From Astrocystis sublimbata (Eukaryota; Ascomycota; Sordariomycetes; Xylariales; Xylariaceae): a stretch of 64,000 bases of DNA. The DNA lies in NCBI GenBank assembly GCA_022453515.1, contig JAJNNY010000024.1, positions 1 to 64,000 of the forward strand, in the 5' to 3' direction. The position numbers were made by a program, and so were the translations under genes. Position 1 is the first letter of the stretch; the number at the start of each line of letters is the position of its first letter. Shown one piece after another: positions 1 through 13,444 of the stretch. Under the pieces are notes generated by a model. It was not told where the DNA came from, made no database searches, and saw nothing but the letters and a program-made list of their open reading frames with translations.

Positions 1-111
1 CTTGCTGTCATAGCTGTCAGCCCAGTCAAGGAGGCATGTTGTCAGACCGAGATAGTCATCAAAAGAGATGGCCTTGTCGTTGTTATTGTTAGCTTGTCCA
101 CTGGCACCCAT
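1..111 (-). CDS. SCD1: Scytalone dehydratase, N-terminal part (truncated by window edge)
   Basis: Reading leftwards from an ATG at 109-111, 37 codons run off the window. The translation contains a DYLGL segment followed by TCLLDWADSYDSK. From memory this matches the conserved N-terminus of fungal scytalone dehydratase (Magnaporthe SCD1 has FSDYLGL followed by WADSYDSKDW). The enzyme dehydrates scytalone and vermelone in the dihydroxynaphthalene (DHN) melanin pathway. The conserved Tyr and Asp residues of the YDSK region lie near the active site in the known enzyme. Only the first exon, or part of it, is present, so the catalytic His residues and the C-terminus cannot be checked. The next gene diverges from it across about 1.5 kb. 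That gene is not a naphthol reductase, so the window shows no melanin cluster. Confidence 0.85.
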   Translation of the reverse strand, partial: MGASGQANNNNDKAISFDDYLGLTTCLLDWADSYDSK

Positions 112-1615
112 TTTGATCGATTTCGAGTTTAGATGTATAGGAAGAGAGAGTTATTCAACTGAAATAGTGTTCAAGATAAGGCTCAGAAAGGGGGAACTAT
201 GAAAGACTGTTGTGAGTGGTAAGAATGGCCAGCTCAAGACGGACTCTTTCCTGTTCTTATTTCCTATGCGACTAGACACTGACTCGGAGGACCGTTGGGG
301 TTCGTGATGATGCAGAAGTACAGGCAGGCGTAGCTCGCGAATTACACGGACTTGCCCCACGGATGGTTGGCCATATCCCTACCTTACCGCCACAAGTCCG
401 CCGTTGTCCAGGACACAATTAACCTTTGATCACGCATATCGGAGTGTGATCAGTCTCTCTCTGCATTTCTTCTGTTGACCGAGCATTCCAAGGCACAAGC
501 ATCGGCGTATCAGACGAGAGTGCAATGTGAGACATGGTTCGGATCACCCACCATCGAATTGTGACACACTGCGATCGTGCTTCTGTAGGCTTTATAAGTA
601 GCAGCAAAAGAAAGCTCCCAGTCACTGCTTGAGGCCGTTAGGTGGACGTCGATCTTGCTTCATTCATTGGCCACCAAAAGGCCGTTTGTCCGGCCTGAGA
701 CCCTGCACTCGCCGACAGGTTTCATTGACTCGTTTGCAGGAACACATCTGGTGAAGTGCAAGTTGCAGTGTTAGCATTATCAACAATACTGTGTCTGTCT
801 GTGTCCATCGTAGGTAGAAGACGTTCAAAAGCAAGGATGCCTGCTCGTACCCTCACCCTGGCGGCCTGGCGCTAGCCACAATCCCATTACAGGTTACCTT
901 AGGTTGTCATTGCGCTCCAGAGTACATTGATGATTGTTGATTGTACCTGGCTCGCCAGGGTAGGTATCTGCCTTAGGTACATAGGTATGTAGGTACCGAC
1001 CTATATATAGTAGCTTACCTAAGCCGATGCTCCATATCGGCGGACCCTTTTGGACAAGCCGACTGGCTCAATACCTAGGTACATTACCTACCTCGCTCGC
1101 TCGCCAACCTTCATGTATGTAATCTGTATGTATGTACTAAACTTCTATCTTTTGTCGGTACTCCGCTGTGCAGATTCGATCTAGCAAAAGCTGACATAAG
1201 GCACGGAGTAAGTAATGCTCACGGCAGACAGCCGGCAACCGTACCTGATGGACGGCAACGTAAACGCTGTAAAGCAACAGCAACCAGCCGATACCTACCT
1301 CCTACATGTAGGTACCTAGGTATGTACGAGTACTAGTGAGGTTCCGACGATTCGTTTGGCTACAGGGTCCTGTTCGGATGCACCTATCGGCCCCAATCAA
1401 TACAGTAATCGGTACCTAGCATCTCTTGGGCCTAGACTTAGACTGACGGCAAGCTGCTACTTGCTGCCAGTGATTTATGTTGTTCCCTATCCGCCCCCCG
1501 ACGCAAATCCAGTGGTGTGCAGTCGCAGTTATTCACCGTGACCACAACGTATGATATACAGCTTCATTGGCAATTGACGAGGACCTAGTACCTACCCAAG
1601 CAGAGCAGATTAATC
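112..1615. other. Intergenic, divergent promoter region
   Basis: This 1.5-kb gap separates the leftward scytalone dehydratase from the rightward SDR gene, so it should hold both promoters. Short ORFs here have no coding character. The stretch from about 958 to 1110 and around 1303-1325 is rich in TAGGTA/TACCTA motifs (see repeat entry). No RNA gene was recognised. Confidence 0.6.
958..1110. repeat. TAGGTACC/TACCTA-rich intergenic repeat cluster
   Basis: Repeated short units of the type TAGGTA, GTACCTA and CCTAGGTA on both strands, many of them palindromic around CCTAGG. The same motif family recurs in nearly every large intergenic gap of the window and is absent from the exons I read. Confidence 0.7.
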
Positions 1616-2979
1616 ATGGCGCAAATTCTGTCCGCAATCTACCAAATGTGGCCTGGTAAGCCGACCTTCACCGAGGACGACATCGCAGATCTCTCCGACA
1701 AGGTAGGCAGGCCGCCAAACAGCGTAGCAACGCATCGTGTCCATCTGCTAACGCCCCGCAGGTCTACTTGGTGACAGGCGGCAATACCGGTATTGGCAAG
1801 GAGACCGCGCGTGTCTTGTACTCCAAGAATGCCACAGTGTGGCTCACTTCGCGCAGTATCGAGAAAGGGACCGCTGCCATTGCGTCCATCAAGGAGGCAC
1901 ACCCGGCATCTAAAGGCCGATTGGAGTTGCTGCAGCTAGACCTCAGCGACCTGACCACTATCAAAGCCTCGGCTGAGAAGTTCTTGGCTCGAGAAGACCG
2001 TCTGGATGTATTGTTCAACAATGCCGGTGTTAGTAAGTCATCCCGTGAGCCTCAGCATTGCATCTGAGTTATGGCTATCTATCATCTCATCGGCGCAATG
2101 GATACTCTGTCATTCCAAAAAAAAGAAAGAAAAAAACCTGAATAGGTTCCATATATTCGTTTCATATAGCACAAGCAGATCGCGTTTACTGACCACGGAT
2201 TTCATTTCCGCCGTAAACAGTGTTCCCTGACCACGGCAGTAAATCAGCGCAGGGATACGAGCTGCAGATCGGTACCAACTGCCTCGGGCCTTTCTTGTTC
2301 ACACAGCTACTCACCCCTACACTGATATCGACCGCTAAGACGGCGCCGAAGGGCTCCGTCCGTGTGGTTTGGACATCTTCGTCGGCCGCTGAGCACCTGA
2401 ACCCGCCAGGCGGTATCGACTTTGACAACCTCGACTACAAGCGTGAGGTTTCGTACACCTGGAGATACGGTATCAGCAAAGCCGGCAACTACTACCACGC
2501 CACCGAGTACGCCCGGCGACACGCCGACGATGGAATTATCAGTGTAGTAAGTCACCAGTCTTTTCGACCGCCACACATGCTTTGGGTATCGTGCAACTCA
2601 CACCACCTGTCAATGTAGTCATTGAATCCAGGGAACCTCAAGAGTGACCTTGACAGAAACTGCAATTCTCTTCAAATGGTCTTCAGAAATGCAACAACAT
2701 ATCCGACAATTAACGGCGCTTACACCACGTTGTATGCTGGCGTGTCGGATGATGTTAAGGAGAACTCGGGCGCTTGGAGTAAGTTGCATCGTCATCACAG
2801 GTAACGCATTTGTTTTATTCTCTAACTAACCTTCGTTTTCTGTAGTTGTCCCGTGGGGCCGCATTGAGAATATCCGCCCAGATTTACTTGCGGGCACCAA
2901 GTCGGAGGGAGAGGGCGGAACAGGTCACGCTCAAAGGTGGTGGGCGTGGTCTGAGGAGCAGACAGGTAAATATGCATGA
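1616..2979 (+). CDS. Short-chain dehydrogenase/reductase, retinol dehydrogenase-like
   Basis: Five exons: 1616-1702, 1762-2032, 2221-2546, 2619-2778, 2846-2979. All introns are GT..AG and all phases join cleanly, giving 325 residues. The Rossmann glycine motif TGGNTGIG lies near residues 33-40. The NNAG motif is near 115, a serine-rich catalytic strand (WTSSSA) follows, and the YGISK (YxxxK) active-site motif is near 200. This is a classical NAD(P)H-dependent SDR. The N-terminal leader with a PGKP motif, and the C-terminal WAWSEEQT tail, fit the fungal group annotated as retinol dehydrogenase or protochlorophyllide-reductase-like. The substrate cannot be inferred. It is not the tetrahydroxynaphthalene reductase type, despite the neighbouring melanin gene. 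The second intron is unusually long (188 bp), and the alternative terminal donor at 2966 was not needed. Confidence 0.88.
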
Positions 2980-3398
2980 AGGAAATGTTGCGCGATTAAC
3001 CAATGAATTTTGGCGATTTTGTATATTTGTCGGTACTTCTTGTGCCTCGTTTACTTTAAGTAACTCTAACGCCGAGCTCCCGCTTCGCATATCATTTAGA
3101 TTAGGTAGCCAGCCAGTTGAATCCGTTGTTGCGAAATTTCATGCGAGTTCTCGCACGTTGCCTCTATGACTGATACCTTGATTTGCAGGTACCTTCTCAT
3201 AACATGTAATTAGGTATTGGGACTCGCCCTACTGGCTTCCCAGGAGCACATCTCGTAGCACCACTCCTAGGCAGCTACGCGCAACCTCGGCGTCCATTCC
3301 GCTTGTGCGTTGTCACCCGGTGTTGAGACATTTGCTTCGTGAGTTGTCGACACACAGTTGGGACTTTGCAGCCGATTGTGTCTCGTTTTTTGAAGGGC
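2980..3398. other. Intergenic, convergent 3' ends
   Basis: A gap of 419 bp between the SDR stop and the stop of the minus-strand F-box ORF. No gene, RNA or repeat was recognised. It probably holds both transcript ends. Confidence 0.5.
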
Positions 3399-3734
3399 TC
3401 ACCCATTGCCCCATGTATCGATAATATAGCGGAAGGTCCTCCACGAACGATCCGACTCGAAAGTCCGGTCGAACGACAACCTCAGAAAGAGGTCTGATGT
3501 CTGACTTAGGTGGTAAAAGCTTTCATAGTCGAGACGCCCCATGATACTCATCAGAAGTTCTTCGGGCAAACTCTCGAATTTGCTCAGTTGACGGGTGGGC
3601 AAAGGCTTCGGTAGTCCCGCTTGCCCTACCCTTGTGATCGACGTTTGACGAGGATTCTGCCGAGTTCTCCTCCAAACTGCGACCCGTGAGGCTTCGAAGG
3701 AAGCTTGATCCGGCCCAAGAAAGTCGCCACTCAT
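3399..3734 (-). CDS. Small F-box protein (possibly a truncated gene)
   Basis: An ATG-initiated 111-codon ORF. Residues about 53-95 read as an F-box: FESLPEELLMSIMGRLDYESFYHL, followed by a SQTSDLFLRL-like helix and a SWRTFR ending. F-box domains bind Skp1 and place substrates on SCF ubiquitin ligases. In the usual architecture a substrate-binding region follows, and here the protein stops about 15 residues after the F-box. The gene may therefore be a solitary F-box protein, a remnant, or an exon whose partner I missed. A 5' basic segment (residues 20-48) precedes the box. No introns were needed. Confidence 0.6.
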   Translation of the reverse strand: MSGDFLGPDQASFEASRVAVWRRTRQNPRQTSITRVGQAGLPKPLPTRQLSKFESLPEELLMSIMGRLDYESFYHLSQTSDLFLRLSFDRTFESDRSWRTFRYIIDTWGNG

Positions 3735-4617
3735 ATCGACGCTGACGGTGTATCCGAGTCGATCTTGGTTAACCAGGCTATGATTCTAGATGTGATTGAA
3801 TGCAGGCCGAGACAGGCTCCCATGGTTATTAGAGCCGCGCATATGAATCAGATGAGGATTGTCATTATTCAATTTATATAACGCATGATGAATGGTCTTT
3901 GTTTTTTCCAGAAGTACGGTGAGGGGGTGCACCGAAATAACAAAGGAGTCTAACGCACTTCCTTCTTAAAATACGAGTATTTTAACTTTTTGATGAATGA
4001 AATTATCTCTTCTTCTTCGACAGGGAGTTTTTGATTGGTGGGCTATCAGCAAGGTACGTGGCTCAGTGTACTTACCTAGGTACTATATGGACTCCTCACG
4101 GCTATTGCCAGGTCACTAGATTCCAAGCATTCCAGCAATACGATATGGTCCATGTAGTAAGGGGGACATGTTGACAGGGTACCTAGGGAGTACCTTTCTA
4201 CCTTACATACATACAGGCACCGTATCCAATTCGCAGATTGCGCAAATCGGAAGTTCATGACGCACTGTCCTTTTGGTATAAATAAGTACTTATCGGTATC
4301 AAATAAGTCTGATGGCGCTACGCAGTAGTCCAAGTACACAAGGCCACACATATCGACATCATATACAGATCTTAATGCCACTAAATCTTAGATAGATGCC
4401 AACTTCTCAGCAATGCACCCAGGCGAGAATGATCAAACATCAGCTACTTCATAACGCTGCTGGCTCTGGATGTAGGATCAGGCAAGTCCCTGCTGTCTGA
4501 CAAACAGTGTGCATCTCGTTTGTTTGTTTTTTCAGCTATCCCGAGTATATTTCGCCATCTAAAGTACCATACCGATAATAATGCCATCACGTAAACAAAT
4601 AGAACGTCGTGTGTAGT
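3735..4617. other. Intergenic, AT-rich
   Basis: About 880 bp between the F-box ORF and the 3' end of the HPP-family gene. It holds TAGGTA-type motifs near 4070-4085 and 4175-4210. Short ORFs on the minus strand (4076-4381) have no recognisable domain and low coding quality. Nothing else was seen. Confidence 0.5.
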
Positions 4618-5500
4618 CTATATTTTACTCGATATAGTTTCTAGCAGTAGTTTTTCTTCGGGCGAAAGATGTATGTGCTTCGGTAAAATGACCTGACCAC
4701 CCGATGTGATAACGATCTCTGCCAACTGAGCCTTGGCCGCCTTCTCCTCGTCGTCCAGCGACGGATCACTGATGCTTTTCTCGGAGGGGGCCGTCAGCTC
4801 TTCCTGCGTCCACCAGTACATCGGAAAACGAGTAAAGATATTGTTAGTAACGAGGGCGACCAGAAGCATGATGCCGCAGCCGAGGAGGACTAGTGGTATG
4901 AAGTCCCAACCGAGGCTTTGCGCACTGTCGTCTATGACGGCTATTAATGCAGTCGCACCAGCCGGCGGATGTATAGTTTTCGTGAGGTCCATCACGGATG
5001 TCGTGATAGCGCACGCCAGTGCGCCGCCTAGCCAGCGAATCCAATCATCGTTGGATCGCAACTGAAACAGCTTGCTGAGCGACACCCCGATGACACTGGC
5101 TATGAGCTGACTGGCAAGGAGGTTCCGTGGTTGCGCAAATGGCGATTCGAAGGCACAAAACTCGAGCACAGCTGCGGCTCCCTATGCACGATAAACTTGT
5201 TAGGGGGAAACACTGGCAAGTGGATGGGACAGGACTGACAAAGCTTGCTACGATGCGAGGACCACTTGCAGCCACCCGAGGAATCTGATGACTTATAACC
5301 TGGACGAGGATCAAGCTCACGAAAACGCCAAACAAGGTTCTTAGATTGAGCAATATGTTCCCATACTTCTTACGAGCAGGGTACTTCCTGTGGCCAAGGA
5401 GGTACGATATAGGGTACGGAACGATATCCCAGGGCGGTGCCGGCACCATGGGATTGACATAGCGGTCGAAGTCGAAGTGCAGCTGCGAGAGTGGAGCCAT
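4618..5500 (-). CDS. HPP-family integral membrane protein
   Basis: Two exons on the minus strand, 5500-5240 and 5181-4618, joined across a 58-bp intron, give 274 residues. The join reads IVASFGAAAVLEF. The hydrophobic segments match the four-helix HPP family: one before the join, one through SQLIASVIGVSL, one through LGGALACAITTSV, and one through IPLVLLGCGIMLLVALV. The signature HPP tripeptide is present in KTIHPPAGATALIAV. A hydrophilic acidic tail of about 70 residues follows, ending in a SPEEKLLLETI segment. Bacterial and plastid HPP proteins have been linked to nitrite transport, but fungal members are largely uncharacterised, so transport of small anions is only a guess. The ATG at 5498-5500 is chosen because MAPLSQLHFDFDRYVNPMVP begins the conserved region. 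An upstream extension of the frame lacks family similarity. Confidence 0.85.
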
Positions 5501-6444
5501 GGCAGCCCTAAATGAGGCGCTAATGTGTCGCGAGATCTGGGGAAAGAAAAGATCGAGACGGTTGGTCGACGTCGGACCGCACCCAGACGAGCCAGATCTC
5601 AGAATCTCAGGTCTCTTTGTTGCATCGCATCGTGCACCACCCCGGGTTCCATTCTGCTGATATATGTCTCGCGGCTCTGACTGCATACCTTCAACATACG
5701 AACAGAACCCAGAGGCTCGACTGTATCTCCGCGGCGAAAGATCGCACTGAGATCTAGCTACAGTACGCGGGATTGTTGTCGTACGCAGTCTGCGGATACA
5801 TGTACAAGCTCCTCATTTTGCTCAGGGTTCACGAGTGCGTATACTCGCACGACAGTAGACGTTCCAGCGACGGCATGTCTGTACCCCCTTATTGCCGCAC
5901 AGTATGGGAGCGGCATCGTTTCGTAATAGAAACTCGGAGCCAAGAACCAGGTCGCCGGAATGACCAGCCATATGCAGGGTTGCTGTTTTAGTTGGCTAAA
6001 ATTTACGTTTCGTTTTGCAAATAACCACTTCTGCGGCCTTCCGAGCTTCAGTCGCATATGACGTCTTTTTGCACTATTGTAGCGTTTCCCATCACCAAAT
6101 TTGCGAACTACACTGCACTTGCACTAACTTGCCTACCACTACTACCACTTGACGATGACAGGGGGACAGGTTCAGCAAAGCTTAGCGTAGTACGGAGCCT
6201 GCTCGCCTCCTCATGCAGGCTACCTGCAACAGCTACTCGTGGGTAATTAATTACAAGAGGTAGCACATGATGTCCTTCTACACTATGAAGGCGGGTAAGT
6301 GGATAGGCACCTAGGTAAGGTAAGTTGGGACACAGGAGTTGTTTACGTTGGGTCGTGGACAAACAACACTGGGCCTGACATCTACATCTTATAAACTGCC
6401 TAGGTAGGTAGGTAGGTACTAAGTAGGTAACATGTAGGTATGGA
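5501..6444. other. Intergenic
   Basis: About 940 bp between the start of the HPP gene and the stop of the VAO-type gene, both on the minus strand. It therefore holds the HPP promoter and the VAO terminator. TAGGTA motifs are dense at 6296-6440. No gene was seen. Confidence 0.5.
6296..6440. repeat. TAGGTA-rich cluster at the VAO gene 3' end
   Basis: Contains four or more consecutive TAGG units (around 6401-6416), plus AAGTAGG and CATGTAGGTA variants, abutting the stop codon of the oxidase gene. Same family as the other clusters. Confidence 0.65.
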
Positions 6445-8771
<2,327 letters not shown>

Positions 8772-9638
8772 GGTTTGAGTTCTGTACCTGAAAATAAGAT
8801 AACGTGTGAAGATGGGCAATATTTTCCTAGGATACGAGGCCTACTTTAATACCGTGTTACGGTGCAGTTAAGTGGCCCCCTTTCTACCCCGCAGAACCTC
8901 GCGTCGGAGCACGATTGCCGGTGATGGAAGTTTGGTAAGTGGAGGAGCCCGGCAAGCAATCGTCGGCAGTGGTATCAGTATTATACGCAATTTTGACCAC
9001 GTCTATCCGGCCGCGAATGGTCGGTCGCTCCACCGGACCACCTGCAAGTTGGATGTAGTCCCATGGTCCTCTCTTCTATTTCATATCAGGCCTAGGAATC
9101 CCCTTTTTTCAACTGTTGCACTCCACACTTCGTGGGGCCAGTTGTCGATCTAGAGGGCAATTTGTTGATTGATAATTGTTACTCAGCTGTTACGTTGGCG
9201 AATTACTATCAGATTCGGCATTTGCATTAGGATATTGCTATGATGTGCTTGTTTGGTGGGCTGGTGGCCAGGTCTACGAAACTGATTGGCCACTTAACAA
9301 TACTGGCAGACGTAATGATAGAGCCTGCGTCAAAGGTACGGAAATTCGACTATTTGACCATCTCTAATTATTGGTTGCACATCCCTATGAGCCAAGACCA
9401 TGATAATATTCATTGACATGCCCCAGGGCTTCACTCTTGTGCGTCATGGAAAAGAGATGTTGGTAGTGCATATGTTGAAAGAAGCGCATCGAGTATATTT
9501 TATGTTTAGCTGTCTACGGTGTTGAAATCGACTCAATACTAATAACTCAAGACTTTCTCAAATCATGCCAAATGTAAAGTATGACATGCTCAAACCCTCT
9601 GAGTACAATTTTCGTATTTCCTTACTTGCCGTCACCTC
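8772..9638. other. Intergenic, upstream of the VAO-type gene
   Basis: About 870 bp that should include the oxidase promoter. No ORF with recognisable domain content, no RNA gene and no repeat cluster. Confidence 0.45.
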
Positions 9639-10425
9639 TTAGACTGTCACTGAATCTATTATATGAGCAACATCGAGGTAAAAGAATTTGAAGCATTTGG
9701 GAGAGTTATTGAGGCACTGCAATATATAGTACGGGTGGTGTTGTTCGGTATTGAGCTCCAGGTAATTAATTGCTCTTCGAAAATCAAATTTGGATGTTGA
9801 GTAATCTGAATTCCATATAGTGGACAAAATGGCAGTGAACAAACATGTCAACATTTGTCCTTGAAGTTCGAATGAGAATCCCCCCATTTGCTCGTATGTG
9901 ATATTACTGTTTGTTCAACCATGACCACTGAAGTTCAAAAAGAGAGTAATTATCTTATCAGATACAACAAACACCATACATGATCGACCTGCCAGTCAGA
10001 GACTAAGGACACATTACCAAAGACGGGAACAACCCGGTCAAGTTTCATAGCATGCATTGCTGTGCCCATACACGGTCTACATGTTTTAGTGCTGCGCGTT
10101 ACGAGAATATCGCCCAGATGCTCGTTCAAACATATAACTGCCTCTGGAGACTGGGACCCAGATGAACAACTGTCCAGGATCTCTGCGACTTGTACTTTCA
10201 CGACTATGTAAGACAGTATGAGAGTTTATATGATTACAGCATGAAAGCCCCATCTCAGCTAAAATCTCAGGTTAGCTGTGATCATTGGTATGGTCAAAGA
10301 TTGCTACCTTTGGTGACCTCCACTGCCCAGACTGGGGTCACTGTTCCCATCCGTGAGGCAATGAAAAATAGCAGCATTACAGTCTCATGGACGTTCACAG
10401 ATCTGTCCGGCATATTAATTGACAT
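9639..10425 (-). CDS. Candidate uncharacterised multi-exon gene
   Basis: Not recognised. An ATG at 10425 opens a 118-bp exon (MSINMPDRSVNVHETVMLLF...) ending at a GTAGCA donor at 10308/10307. An acceptor at 10204 restores phase into a second exon, 10203 to about 10018, with a cysteine-containing segment (TKTCRPCMGTAMHAMKL). A further open stretch, 9887-9639, reads QGQMLTCLFTAILSTIW and then YILQCLNNSPKCFKFFYLDVAHII, and could be the last exon. I could not find a splice junction that links exons 2 and 3 in phase without a weak site, so the 3' part is tentative. The amino-acid composition is more protein-like than that of surrounding shadow ORFs. It could also be a decayed gene. No function is assigned. 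Confidence 0.33.
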
Positions 10426-10866
10426 TTCTATCATTCCGTTGGATCCGAAGTTCTGTCAACGTGTACCGTTCTGAAGTGGAGGACAAGGAGGGCAATTAGT
10501 GCCAAGCCTTAGCTGGGTACTATTCAAAGTTTCTACCTAGGTATGTGATGCCCAACGCGACATGGTATGTGATGATCTGAATCTATATTCAGCAGATGCT
10601 GCACGAGAGACTGGCGCTTCTCGCTGAACAATTATGTTAGCCAGGGAGAGTAAGTACTTAAAGCGGGTGGTGCGTGGCATGGCTCTACAGAGGTTCTTAA
10701 CTCCACACCGATCTTTGTAACTACTAGAACGGATAGAAAAGCAGATTCTCTCGACATAAACCGAAGTTCGTACGAATCTCACACATGAGGATTGCACATG
10801 CAATGATATGTTTTCAGGCAATAAATACTGTGTTTATCGAGTGTATTTACGACTACTGATAGCATC

Positions 10867-11449
10867 CTAGATTCTCACGGAGCTGGAATGACCTAGGAAT
10901 ATGGGTTCGAGATGAATGATGGGACTTTGTCCAAATGGAACAGGTGGCGTCGCCTTAGCCCAAACACGCTCTACGGATCCATTACCAGCCTATGACATGT
11001 CATTTTCAATTCATAGATGTTTTTAGCAACTAACCGTCCTGGGGCTACCGCGGCCTCCACCACCAACAAACAATCCGTGGTCAACAGATGCTGTGTGCGC
11101 TTTGAGAGCAGCACCTTTCTCTTGCTAATGGATTTTGATACCGCCAGGAGTAACTAAAAGCAGAGACGGCCGAACAGTAATACGTACAGCCCTACAGTGT
11201 CTCATGGCATGTAGAACTTTGTAAGCATTAATTATGATGATAGCCCCGCTACATCCTCTCATCAAGTAGTATATACGAAGAGTTTGGGGTGATGAAAACC
11301 TTAACGTAACAATGTATAAGGACTGAGTTAAAGTCCAGATAGCAGAGCTTGATGATATCTGGATAAGCGTTTGGTCAGGAAATAGGGCCCCTCCAGCAGT
11401 TGCCACTTACGTCTGCCAGGCCGGCTTGATGGACGCGGGCTGAGACATT
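10867..11449 (-). CDS. Candidate small glycine-rich protein gene
   Basis: Not assigned to a family. An ATG at 11449 starts MSQPASIKPAWQT and runs into a perfect GTAAGT donor at about 11410. Downstream on the same strand, an open stretch from about 11135 reads EKGAALKAHTASVDHGLFVG, then GGGGRGSPRT and a GTTAGT donor. An acceptor just before 10993 continues in phase as AGNGSVERVWAKATPPVPFG, to a TAG at 10867-10869. These pieces look like one short soluble fungal protein of about 90-100 residues with a GGGGRGSPR core. The first intron (about 280 bp) does not join in phase using the sites I can see, so a small middle exon may be missing or the gene may be decayed. Only the last two exons are reasonably supported. 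Confidence 0.35.
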
Positions 11450-13444
11450 TTGCAAGAAATTAGCAAGACAATTCAAACCCCATTTAAACCCTACATACAT
11501 AAGATCACATTAAAATAATCGCCCACGAGATAGCCGGGAAACGACAAGCTTGTGGAAACGATGATTACCTACCTACGTACCTACTTAGTAAGTAGATAGT
11601 CTTTGTGGGCACCACCCTGAGCGGTGATCCGTCGCAAGTCCCAGACATCATCTACGATCGTTAAGTAGAGATGGGCGAATCCAATGCATTGGGTATACTA
11701 GGTATAGCCTCATGTGACATATGACAATATGACAGGTTCACTGGCAAGGTCGCAACCGAAATGACCCCTGGCCGTTCTAGAACTCAATAGCTGGACTTAG
11801 CCACAATGAGTCGCTTGCTCAGCTTGCCAGCCCTACCTCACCTTGTCACGAGGCACGGATTGCCATTCGGGGCCATTTCTGGGATGCCGGGCCAAGCCCC
11901 CATTATCATGGCAAATCATCGAGCCGAGCCGGTGATGATCTGTTGAGAAGCCAATCAAATTTCGCTTACAGCACTGTTTGGGTACCTATGCAAGGAAGCT
12001 AAGGGGGGGGGGGCTCAAGCAGCTGTGTACTCAAGCAGCTGTGTACTCAAACACAGAGGTTCGCGGGGGCGCCGGTCCTGGTAATTGAAGATGAGTTATG
12101 GGAACGGCTTTAGATATCGATTGATCGAGAGGTGAGTTCAGAGACCAGTGATATCTGAGTGATTATGTTCTGGACGATGACATAATAATATAAGGAAGTG
12201 TTGAGGCAATGTAGAAAGCGTCGCATCTCTAGAGACGAACGCACATAGCATGAGACAACTTTGCAAGAAATCTCTTTAAAAAACGACTTTAGCATCCATC
12301 CAAAATCGGAGTTAAGCTTAGCATGGGCATAACCTAGAGAAACAATGCACTTCCGACAATGCTATGAATGCAGAGTCTCAGGGCTCCTACTGCGGTGTAC
12401 GCTGACTTCGAATTGTACTCAATTGGATTGGTCTTCTTATCTTGGGCGATGCGAGATTAGGCAGTGCTACACTACCTGGTAGGTAAGCGAATTCTTCATA
12501 ACCGACTGCAAGTAGAGTAAGCCGACTAGGTAGTTCTCGGTGGTACATGGACTATACATGACCGCGACTCAATCAAGGGCTATCTCTTTTTCTGATCGAC
12601 GAATTGCTCATGATTTTGGGATATTAGATGTTCATGCAATTTGAAGTTTTGTAGTCTCATTGGATCAAAACGGAGTTTGAAAGTAAAACGGAATTTCCGT
12701 GGAATTGAAGCTGAACACTAGTCTATGTTAACTATATCAAAGAGCAGCGACCTACCTGGAATATATGATCACTATATGCCGGTTTGAGCTGAACGAGTTG
12801 TCGTTCCCAGCGACATCTAGTCAGCCGAAGTTCAGCTGAGATGCATAGTCGTAATTTCTTTTCAGGCTGCAATTCAGGCCCCGGATGCCCAGGTGCCCGG
12901 GTACCTGAAAATCTCTAGGATTGAGGACGCTGCCTAACACTTTCTTTTTCTTAATTGGCATGCCGTGATTTCTTCTGTTTACCGGTACCACGGTTGTGAT
13001 CCCGGGACACTCGGCACCGGGTTCTAGACATTTTTAGGTCACTTCTATTATTATTGTCTAGGTGAATGAATATAGTCTTCCCAATCGAGAGAAAGCTTGG
13101 CATTGCCCCATGCTGCCTGACCTAGGTACTTACAACCACCCCCTACGATATTCGTCGTGTGGCTTCACAGTACTAACAGAAGTTCATCATAGTTCGGAGT
13201 GCATACTGCGGCTTGCTCAATCCATTACACACCCGGAAGCCTACTTAGCTATAGGATGTCATTCTACTATTTGTACGTCCCTTGAGCGACGACTCATGAC
13301 GGCAAGACCATCCACTCCTTCTCCGTTGATCCTCGGCTGGTAGAACTCGCAGTGTCGTCGTAGCCTCCGGATTGCTAGTGTAAATGAATATGAGTTTGCC
13401 ACGTGAGTCACAACACATGAACACAAAGAAGCGCTCCCTTCTTG
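11450..13444. other. Long gene-poor stretch
   Basis: About 2 kb with no supported gene on either strand. It contains an 11-nt G tract at 12003-12013 followed at once by a 16-bp tandem duplication (12014-12045, with a partial third copy). TAGGTA-type motifs occur near 11565-11590 and 12480-12540. The rest is moderately AT-rich and unremarkable. Confidence 0.5.
12003..12050. repeat. G11 tract plus 16-bp tandem repeat
   Basis: A run of 11 G is followed by CTCAAGCAGCTGTGTA at 12014-12029, repeated at 12030-12045, and then a partial copy beginning CTCAA. It is a local slippage-type duplication in non-coding DNA. Confidence 0.85.

Noticed and set aside
9950..10201. The region as a recognised enzyme or toxin
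   Set aside because: Only a CRPC motif and no catalytic pattern was seen. It is kept as an unassigned candidate gene without a function.
11450..13444. CRISPR array or other prokaryotic-type repeat array
   Set aside because: The organism is eukaryotic, and only one short tandem duplication with no regular spacers was seen.
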